NCBI GenBank assembly: GCA_029555925.1
Contig: JAKPQU010000573.1
Coordinates: 1-21,870 of the forward strand
Origin: Bacillota bacterium
GTDB lineage: Bacteria; Eremiobacterota; SpSt-956; JAKJGF01
Direction: 5' to 3'
DNA: 21,870 nt
How positions within the stretch are numbered: position 1 is the stretch's first letter; the number at the start of each line of letters is the position of its first letter. Positions 15,491-21,870 of this stretch are shown here, one piece after another. The notes below the pieces were generated by a model that saw nothing but the letters and a program-made list of their open reading frames with translations, did no database searches and was not told the origin of the DNA. A program made the translations under genes and the position numbers.

Positions 15491-18463
15491 TCAGGATATT
15501 ACAAAAATACCGGCAGCAGTAGTGTCAACAGGATTTAATCCGGGAATCTTTATACTCCCCTCTTCCGGGCCGCCTCTTACATAATAATTTATTAAAAGAT
15601 TAACAGAAGAATTTATTAATTCTTCATCTCCTGATATTAAACAGAGGAATAGAGAAATTATATCATCCATTTTTTCTATGGTAGAGATAATTTTTGCGCT
15701 GTCTTTTCCCTCTGACAGCCATTTATCTATGTCAGGCAATTCTTCTTCTGACATAAGGCCTGCTTCTGCAGCAGATTTTACCGATAGAGATGCGAAGGTT
15801 TTTTCATGGAGATTTTTGAATTTATACCAGTTATCTTTCAGTATGGCAATGGATTTTTCTGCATCCTTTCTTTCTTTCTTTTTATCGGAACGTTTGAAGA
15901 GTTCTACAAAGACAAGTGATGAGACAGCCAGTGAAAGACCTGAAAGATTATCCATATTACTCAGGATAAAATAAACAGCCCTGCTTACATGAGGAACATA
16001 GTTTCCTGTCTTATTGGTATGTCCCTCTTTTATAAATGCAAGAACAGCCAGAGCCGTAGATATTACTTTTTTCTCTTCAAGAACTTCTTTACTCCATGAG
16101 CCGTCTGCATTCTGGTTTCTTGCAAGATATTTAAAAGTTAAATCAATCATTTCAGGTGTTATTTTTTCATCACTCTTCATTTCACAGGACTGTGACTCAG
16201 GACTCATTGCACCATCATCAAACTCCTCTTCACATTCAAAAGACAGTGGAGCACCTGCTTGCCTTACAATTCCTTTTTCATTTTCAGCCTCATCCATTTT
16301 ATCCACAGGAGGTAACGTAGAAAGCTCCAAATCTCTGAAAGGTTTCAATGTTCTGGAATACAAGACTTCTTCCGATAACGTTTCTTTCTCTGCAGAAGGT
16401 GCGGGGTGGCATACCGGTGATGGAGATTTCTGGAAGGCTGAAGGGACGGGAGAAGCACTTCTATCTGACGGTAATCTTCTCATTAAAACAGGGGTAGAAG
16501 AAGTATCTCTTTTTATATTCATTATTCCTGACATTGGCCTTCCTGCAAATCTGACAGAGGGAGACGTTCTCTGATATTTCGCTACTGCACTGTCATACGG
16601 AGCATACTGAAGGGTTCTCTGACCTCTAAAGGCGTCTCTATTAAGTCCTTCTGGCACCATGGAAGGCACATCTAATCTCATTATTTCTTTTTTCTCTTTC
16701 GGTTCTTCATCATCTTCTCCCTGTTCTACCGCCACAAGGGACGTAAAGGGACTCATAAGACTGTATCTCAGGGCTATTCCAATAATTTCATCCCTTATTT
16801 CATGTTTTTCTTTCGGCTTTTCGGACATTTTCTTCAGGAGTGCATCAATCCTCTTTCCTGCCCATATTGTTTCAATAACAGGATGTTCCGTAGCTTCATC
16901 GGGAAGATCTATCTCTATTTCCTGCCGGAATTCTCCTCCTCCTGTCATTGCTTTTAATATGGCAGTAGCCTTCCCTGACGAGTGGAAACGGCCAACTGTA
17001 TAAAGAACCTGACCGGCATAAAGATCAGGGATTTTTACGGGATACATATCTGCCACAGATGCATCTTTCCATTCAAGCGATATATCTGTAAGCACCGGGA
17101 AAGATGTCTGATTGGAAAATTTCTGTATTGCATCTTCAATATTCTCTTCAAAGGTAATATACCGGGATGTTCCGCGCCCCATTTCTGCCATGCCGTCAAG
17201 GAGCAGTCTGTTTACGGCAGGGCCTATTCCGAAGGTAAAAACCCTTGCTTTACCGAGAGATTTTTTTATCTCCTGAAGAACAAACTCTTCATTTCCCACT
17301 GCTCCGTCTGTAAGGAATACAATCTGTCTTACATAAAGTTTATTTGCAGGAAGTTTAAGAGCTGCCTCCATGGCAGCAAGTATATCTGTTCCGCCTCTCG
17401 GGCCGATGCTGTCAATATAGGTGTCTGCCTTAAGGAGATTTGCGTCATTGAATTCAATAGAACGATTTTCCATATATTCAACCCTGTCATCAAAAGCTAT
17501 AATAGAGAAGGTATCTCCTGACCTGAGAGTTCTCAGACATGCCTTCAGGGCTTTCCTTGCCTGTTCTATGGGATGGCCGCTCATGGAACCGGAACGGTCA
17601 AGAACAAAAACAACGTCCCTTTTTACCATTTCATCAGGGCCATAGTCCATCTTTGGAGTTATATGGAACATAAATGTACCTGGCTTAAATTCCTTTCTGT
17701 AAAAGGAAATAGCACTCTCTAACTGTTCACCTGAGGAAGAATATTTCAATATGAAATCCTTATCGGGGAGTTCTCCTTCTTTTGCAAGCTGAATTTCTCT
17801 TTTTGTCTCCCCTTTTTCCTGAATAAACAGTAAATGAGTCGGTGATTTAATTTCTCCCGGCGTAAAACCTGTATCCAGGTTTATAAAGAGATTTATTTCC
17901 CTTCCCGCCTTTCTTGTTTCCACAGGAGGAGAAATTCTATCACCATCCTGATCTTTATCAATATATCTCGGGGTAATTGTCATAGGAAAGACAAATTCAT
18001 ATTCTCCGTCTTCATATTTTACCGTTTCATAATAGGTGATGGTAACCAGTATTTCCTGAGCCGGTTCTATATTTGCGACACTCATAGTGAAAATATTGGC
18101 TCTTTCCTGTTCCAGAAGTCCTGCTTTCTTTCCTTCATCTCTCGCCTCTTCGTAGGCTCTTCTTGCTTCTTCCCTTTCTTTTATGACACCTTTTATTATT
18201 CTTTCTCCGATTTTTATTTCCAGTGAATTTACGGCACTGTCATGAGGGAGAGGAAACACATAGACTGCTTCAATATTTTTATTCAAATTATTTCCAAATT
18301 TCTGTATTACTTTTACATCGGCAAGGAGTCCCGTAATATCTGCCCTTACTTCTGTATATTTTAGAGGTAATGCATTCCCTTCCGGGGTTATCATTGTACC
18401 TTCAGTGTATTTTCTTTTATAAAAACTCATATCAATATCCTGATTTGTATATGCAATTCTCAT
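15491..18463 (-). CDS. VIT-VWA domain protein with C-terminal alpha/alpha-toroid-like domain (paralogue B)
   Basis: A 990-residue paralogue of A and C with the same order. VIT is at about 20-150. VWA is at about 280-450 with D289-x-S291-x-S293, T359 and D386. A basic Ser/Pro-rich linker spans about 605-765. The helical domain starts ARNQNADGSW (about 781-790) and ends IFVIS. There is no signal peptide. Alignment of its start with A (MDEIFYKGRKITEGT) suggests that translation may really begin at codon 12 (MSFYKRKYTEGT, ATG at 18428-18430), which has AGGA seven bases upstream. The longer start has only a weak AGGCAGG. Genes B and C are tandem, 221 bp apart. Unlike the acidic linker of A, this one is rich in Arg and Lys. 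Confidence 0.9.
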   Translation of the reverse strand: MRIAYTNQDIDMSFYKRKYTEGTMITPEGNALPLKYTEVRADITGLLADVKVIQKFGNNLNKNIEAVYVFPLPHDSAVNSLEIKIGERIIKGVIKEREEARRAYEEARDEGKKAGLLEQERANIFTMSVANIEPAQEILVTITYYETVKYEDGEYEFVFPMTITPRYIDKDQDGDRISPPVETRKAGREINLFINLDTGFTPGEIKSPTHLLFIQEKGETKREIQLAKEGELPDKDFILKYSSSGEQLESAISFYRKEFKPGTFMFHITPKMDYGPDEMVKRDVVFVLDRSGSMSGHPIEQARKALKACLRTLRSGDTFSIIAFDDRVEYMENRSIEFNDANLLKADTYIDSIGPRGGTDILAAMEAALKLPANKLYVRQIVFLTDGAVGNEEFVLQEIKKSLGKARVFTFGIGPAVNRLLLDGMAEMGRGTSRYITFEENIEDAIQKFSNQTSFPVLTDISLEWKDASVADMYPVKIPDLYAGQVLYTVGRFHSSGKATAILKAMTGGGEFRQEIEIDLPDEATEHPVIETIWAGKRIDALLKKMSEKPKEKHEIRDEIIGIALRYSLMSPFTSLVAVEQGEDDEEPKEKKEIMRLDVPSMVPEGLNRDAFRGQRTLQYAPYDSAVAKYQRTSPSVRFAGRPMSGIMNIKRDTSSTPVLMRRLPSDRSASPVPSAFQKSPSPVCHPAPSAEKETLSEEVLYSRTLKPFRDLELSTLPPVDKMDEAENEKGIVRQAGAPLSFECEEEFDDGAMSPESQSCEMKSDEKITPEMIDLTFKYLARNQNADGSWSKEVLEEKKVISTALAVLAFIKEGHTNKTGNYVPHVSRAVYFILSNMDNLSGLSLAVSSLVFVELFKRSDKKKERKDAEKSIAILKDNWYKFKNLHEKTFASLSVKSAAEAGLMSEEELPDIDKWLSEGKDSAKIISTIEKMDDIISLFLCLISGDEELINSSVNLLINYYVRGGPEEGSIKIPGLNPVDTTAAGIFVIS

Positions 18464-18485
18464 ATGGTTGCCTGCCTTTCTGTAT

Positions 18486-18569
18486 AAATGCGTAACGCGT
18501 AACGCGTAACGCGTAACGCGTGACGGGTGACGGGTGGTTCGTGATACGTGATGCGTGATGCGTAATGCG
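18486..18569 (+). repeat. Long heptanucleotide array of twelve units upstream of paralogue B
   Basis: The units stay in 7-bp register: AAATGCG, four TAACGCG, two TGACGGG, TGGTTCG, TGATACG, two TGATGCG, TAATGCG. The exact TAACGCG copies sit at one end and drift towards the other, a gradient expected of slippage-driven growth. Confidence 0.93.
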
Positions 18570-18614
18570 TGTTTTCACCGAAATCGGGCAACCACAGGGG
18601 GGCACACCTACGTC
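18570..18614. other. Unique spacer between two opposed heptamer arrays
   Basis: These 45 bp include CCGAAATCGG, an imperfect palindrome, and GGGCAACCACAGGGG. They resemble, from memory, short REP-like intergenic elements of the GGGCAACC...GGGG type. No coding sequence is seen. The family assignment is uncertain. Confidence 0.35.
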
Positions 18615-18691
18615 TCACGTCTCAATACTTACTTTTCACGACTCACGACTCACGACTCACGACTCACGACTCACGACTCACGACTCACTTC
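18615..18691 (-). repeat. Heptanucleotide array of eleven units including seven exact TCACGAC copies
   Basis: In-register units are TCACGTC, TCAATAC, TTACTTT, seven exact TCACGAC (18636-18684) and TCACTTC. The last unit holds the stop codon of VIT-VWA gene C (TCA on the plus strand at 18685-18687). Read on the coding strand (GTCGTGA repeats) the array gives stop codons in all three frames. Confidence 0.95.
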
Positions 18692-21657
18692 CCAATCAAT
18701 TTACTGTCTTTCCAGGATATTACAAAAATCGCAGTTCCAGTACTTCCGAGAAGACTTTCCCAGGAAGTATGAAAACTGCCTTTTTCCGGGCCTGTACCTA
18801 TATAACATCCTCCAAGGAAATTCAGGAATGATTTATAAATTTCTTCTTTTCCAGACATTAAACTTATAACAGATGTTAAAAAATCATCCAGTGTCATTAT
18901 GGAGGAAATTTCTTTTGCTCCTGCCAGTGCGGAAGAGATTCTGTCGTCTGTATCAGGAAGGTCTCCTTCTTTAATCAATCCTGCTCTCATGGCAGTTCTT
19001 GCCCCTATGGCAGCAAAGAATTTCTCGGACGTGCCTGTAAAGTTTTCCCATGAGTCTTTAATCTTCTGAATTGCCCTGCCTGCAGAATCTTTTTCTTTCT
19101 TTTTCTGTGACAGGTGATATAATTCGAATAATACCCAGGCAGATAAAGAAAGAGGAATAGATGAAAGTTTATCCAGATTATTGACTATATTTATAATAGC
19201 TTTTCCCATCTGGGGCTTATATTTTCCTGTCCTGTCAGTATGTCCCTGTCCGATAAAAGCAAGAACTGCAAGCGATGTAGCTATAAATTTCTTCTCTGCT
19301 TCATCGTGGTTGCTGAAATAACCGTCAGCAGTCTGATTTCTTATGAGCCATTTTAAAATTGCATCAGTCTCTTCTGTCAATATTACAGGCGGAGCGGTTT
19401 TACTCTTTTCAGTTCTGCCTTCTTCCTTATGAATTTTATTCCGAGACGCCTGGCTGGTACCCTTTGAAAAATGTTCCTTTTCTGAATCTGTTCCGTCCAT
19501 TTTTACCTGTTCCATTACCTCATGTTTTTTAGGAGTAACCATTGCTTTTACACCGTCTATAACATCTCCTACAAGATTGGTAACCCCGCTTAAAAGGGAA
19601 AGGCTTTTTCTTTCAGTCGGCAGTAAATCCACCTTTATAAGCCCTCCGCCCATACCGGCAGCAGATCTTGTCCTTAAAGAAGGGGCAGGAGCAACAGGTG
19701 CCATAGAGCATGTATCATCACCTGCATTCTGAGGAGCCGGTAAAGGTGGCATACATGCCATAGAACTGAACATGACTCCTCCGGAGAAACCGCTTCCTAC
19801 GGGAGGGGAAGAAAACACATCATAATTAAGCCCTGCCGGCAATATGGAAGGCACGTTAATGGTAATCAGTTCTTTCTTTTCTTTCTCGCCCTCTTCTCCT
19901 TCAGTCTTCTCAACTGCCACAAGTGACGTATAGGGACTCATAAGATTATATTTCATTGCAATTCCTATGATTTCATCCCTTATAGAAGCTTTCTCCTGAG
20001 GATATTCTCTCTGCCTGTCCAGTAACGCATCTATTCTTTTTCTTGCCCATATTGTTTCTATTACAGGATATTCTTCGTCTTTTTCCGGTAGTTTTGCAGG
20101 AAACTCCTGAATAAAATCTCCTTCTGCAGTTCTGGTTTTTAATATTGCCGTAACATTTCCTTCCGAATAGAAACGGCCCACTATATAAAGAACCTGTCCG
20201 AAATATAAATCAGGTATAATGGAAGGATAGACATCTGCCACTTTTCCGCCTTTCCATTCCAGATTTATATCACACAGTATCGGGAAAGCTGCCTGATTCG
20301 AAAATTTCTGAATTGCTTCTTCTATGTCCTCATCAAGCATAAGATAATGGGCAGTGCCTTTTCCCATCTGAGCCATTTTATCCAGTAAGTACCTGTTTAC
20401 CGAAGGGCCTATGCCGAAGGTAAAAATCCTTGCTTTTCCCAGTATTTTCTGAAGTTCTTTTAAAATTTCTTCTTCATTTCCTACCGCTCCGTCAGTAAGA
20501 AATACTATCTGTCTGAGATAAATTTTATTTACAGGCATTTTCAATGCACATTCCATTGCTCTGTATATATCAGTACCCCCTCTTGCAAATGTAGCGTCAA
20601 TAAAGGATTCAGCTTTTTTGAGATTTTCATCGTTAAATTCCATGGAAGCAGCAGACAGGTTCTCTATAAATGTATCAAAGGTAATAATATTAAAAGAATC
20701 ACCTGTCCTCAGGGTGCGAAGGCATGATTTCAGGGCTGCTTTTGCCTGTTCCATAGGGCCGACAACACCGGAGCCGTAACTCATAGAGCCCGATCTGTCA
20801 AGGACAAAAATCATTTCCCTTTTTAACATTTCATCTGGGCCGTAATCGATTTTGGGAGTCATGTGGAGCATAAAAGTGCCGGGTTTTCCTTCTTTTCTGT
20901 AAAAGGCAAGTGAATTTTCCAGATGTTCTCCTTTTGAACTGTAAGTTAATATAAAATCTTTATTTGGTATTTCTCCTTCTTTTGCAAGCTGAATATATCG
21001 GATATTGTCGCCTTTTTCTTCCATATAAAGCAGGTGTGTCGGGGATTTCACTTCTCCCAGAGGAAAACCTGTATTCAGATTTACGAATATATTCACTTCT
21101 CTCTGAGATATTTCGGATACAGGAGGAGAAATTTTATCTGCATCTGATACAGTTTCACCATCTCCCGTATATCTCGGAGTTATTGTCATAGGAAATACAA
21201 ACTCATATTCTCCGTCTTCATATTTAAGTGTTTCATGATAGGTAAGTGTTACGTATATTTCCTGTCCCGCCTCAATATTTGCGACACTCATAGTAAAGAT
21301 ATTCGGTCTTTCCTGTTCCAGGAGTCCTGCTTTTTTCCCTTCATCCCTTGCTTCTTCATAGGTCTTTCTTGCTTCTTCCCTCTCTTTTACCTCTGCTTTT
21401 ATTATTCTTTTATCTATTTTTATTTCAAGATCATTTACGGCACTTTCATGGGGTAAAGGGAAAACATAGATTGCTTCTATATTTTTATCCATTGTGTTGT
21501 GGAATTTCTGTATGACTTTTACATCTGCCAGGAGTCCTATGATGTTTGCTCTTACTTCCGTATATTTGAGAGGGAGAGTGATGTTTGCTATGCCTGCCGG
21601 TATAACGGTGCCTTCTGTGATTTTTCTTCCCATGAAGAATATGTCGTCTGTAATCAT
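18685..21657 (-). CDS. VIT-VWA domain protein with C-terminal alpha/alpha-toroid-like domain (paralogue C)
   Basis: The 990-residue third paralogue has VIT at about 15-150. VWA is at about 280-450 with D287-x-S289-x-S291, T362 and D389. It has a small insertion after the DxSxS motif (SYGSGVVG). A linker spans about 605-755, with a Met/Pro/Gly-rich part and a hydrophobic helix (LSLLSGVTNLVGDVIDGVKA). The toroid-like domain starts IRNQTADGYF. It lacks a signal peptide. GGAGGTATAAAA precedes the ATG, the same context as in gene A. The protein runs nine residues past the IFVIS end seen in B (WKDSKLIGK), up to a stop codon supplied by the adjacent heptamer array. Confidence 0.92.
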   Translation of the reverse strand: MITDDIFFMGRKITEGTVIPAGIANITLPLKYTEVRANIIGLLADVKVIQKFHNTMDKNIEAIYVFPLPHESAVNDLEIKIDKRIIKAEVKEREEARKTYEEARDEGKKAGLLEQERPNIFTMSVANIEAGQEIYVTLTYHETLKYEDGEYEFVFPMTITPRYTGDGETVSDADKISPPVSEISQREVNIFVNLNTGFPLGEVKSPTHLLYMEEKGDNIRYIQLAKEGEIPNKDFILTYSSKGEHLENSLAFYRKEGKPGTFMLHMTPKIDYGPDEMLKREMIFVLDRSGSMSYGSGVVGPMEQAKAALKSCLRTLRTGDSFNIITFDTFIENLSAASMEFNDENLKKAESFIDATFARGGTDIYRAMECALKMPVNKIYLRQIVFLTDGAVGNEEEILKELQKILGKARIFTFGIGPSVNRYLLDKMAQMGKGTAHYLMLDEDIEEAIQKFSNQAAFPILCDINLEWKGGKVADVYPSIIPDLYFGQVLYIVGRFYSEGNVTAILKTRTAEGDFIQEFPAKLPEKDEEYPVIETIWARKRIDALLDRQREYPQEKASIRDEIIGIAMKYNLMSPYTSLVAVEKTEGEEGEKEKKELITINVPSILPAGLNYDVFSSPPVGSGFSGGVMFSSMACMPPLPAPQNAGDDTCSMAPVAPAPSLRTRSAAGMGGGLIKVDLLPTERKSLSLLSGVTNLVGDVIDGVKAMVTPKKHEVMEQVKMDGTDSEKEHFSKGTSQASRNKIHKEEGRTEKSKTAPPVILTEETDAILKWLIRNQTADGYFSNHDEAEKKFIATSLAVLAFIGQGHTDRTGKYKPQMGKAIINIVNNLDKLSSIPLSLSAWVLFELYHLSQKKKEKDSAGRAIQKIKDSWENFTGTSEKFFAAIGARTAMRAGLIKEGDLPDTDDRISSALAGAKEISSIMTLDDFLTSVISLMSGKEEIYKSFLNFLGGCYIGTGPEKGSFHTSWESLLGSTGTAIFVISWKDSKLIGK

Positions 21658-21699
21658 AATTTTATACCTCCGTTCATTTCTCTTCTTTATTGTGACCAG

Positions 21700-21706
21700 T
21701 AACGCG
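21700..21706 (+). repeat. Single TAACGCG unit upstream of paralogue C
   Basis: One exact TAACGCG is flanked by TGACCAG and TCAGGAT in the same 7-bp register. It lies in the probable 5' leader of VIT-VWA gene C and looks like a remnant or founder of an array. Confidence 0.55.
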
Positions 21707-21732
21707 TCAGGATGAATTACATGTTGTTATAA

Positions 21733-21738
21733 ATTATA
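21733..21738 (-). promoter_or_regulatory. Candidate -10 box of paralogue C
   Basis: The minus strand reads TATAAT about 75 nt upstream of the ATG of gene C, with only a T-run at the -35 position. The remaining sequence to the window end (21739-21870) is AT-rich and shows no gene I can support. Confidence 0.4.
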
Positions 21739-21870
21739 TCATTTCTATTTATACTAAAAAAAATCCTTTTATTATTATAGTAAAAATACACAATAAAGAG
21801 ATTATCACCTTGACAGGCTATGGTAAAATATCTCTTACTGAGGTGAGCATAAATAATACATATAAGCTCT

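Noticed and set aside
16014..16574. 186-codon plus-strand frame inside VIT-VWA gene B
   Set aside because: It is antisense to a conserved paralogous gene and its sequence mirrors the low-complexity Ser/Pro linker.
21810..21815. Consensus -35 hexamer TTGACA on the plus strand near the window end
   Set aside because: There is no acceptable -10 box 16-18 bp downstream and no gene starts before the window ends, so a promoter call is not supported.

Overview
The window is a low-G+C bacterial segment with no RNA genes, insertion sequences or CRISPR array that I can see. A lipoprotein signal (Ile-Ser-Cys lipobox), strong AGGAGG-type ribosome binding sites, sigma70-like promoters and a PIN-domain toxin-antitoxin pair all fit a bacterium. 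VIT-VWA proteins, zinc-ribbon propellers, NHLP/Nif11-leader peptides and heptanucleotide spacer arrays together suggest an uncultured or candidate-phylum lineage with a large accessory genome. I cannot name the phylum from sequence alone. An Eremiobacterota/Xenobia-like origin is only an impression, from the M-[KQ]-I-N-N style N-termini.

Layout. (1) 168-2057 (+) encodes a 629-residue gluzincin-like metalloprotease with a glycine-zipper C-terminus. It converges on a 271-residue beta-repeat protein (2131-2946, -) across a 19-bp bidirectional terminator. (2) 3186-6215 (-) is VIT-VWA paralogue A. (3) 6368-11948 (-) is a ribosomal-peptide (RiPP) cluster. In transcription order it reads: Nif11-leader precursor, B12-binding radical SAM enzyme, NHLP-leader precursor, class II lanthipeptide synthetase (LanM). 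(4) 12281-12956 (+) is a ribbon-helix-helix/PIN toxin-antitoxin pair, followed by a start-less coding remnant. (5) 13250-14503 (+) is a zinc-ribbon protein with an eight-bladed PQQ-type propeller. It converges on a LamG-like lipoprotein (14557-15387, -). (6) 15491-18463 and 18685-21657 (-) are VIT-VWA paralogues B and C in tandem.

How the parts may work together. The RiPP cluster is the most coherent system. The LanM has a complete dehydratase active site, and its cyclase zinc site carries Cys-Cys-Gly where most class II enzymes have Cys-His-Gly. That is the signature of the relaxed-specificity ProcM-type enzymes. It sits with two precursors from different leader families and a cobalamin-radical SAM enzyme between them, which suggests a hybrid or split pathway. 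No transporter or C39 leader peptidase is present in the window.

The second theme is a family of three roughly 1000-residue VIT-VWA-(disordered linker)-alpha/alpha-toroid proteins. Every gap next to one of these genes contains heptanucleotide repeats (TAACGCG/TGACGGG or TCACGAC type), and none of the other gaps does. The most elaborate array lies between B and C and directly abuts the stop codon of C.
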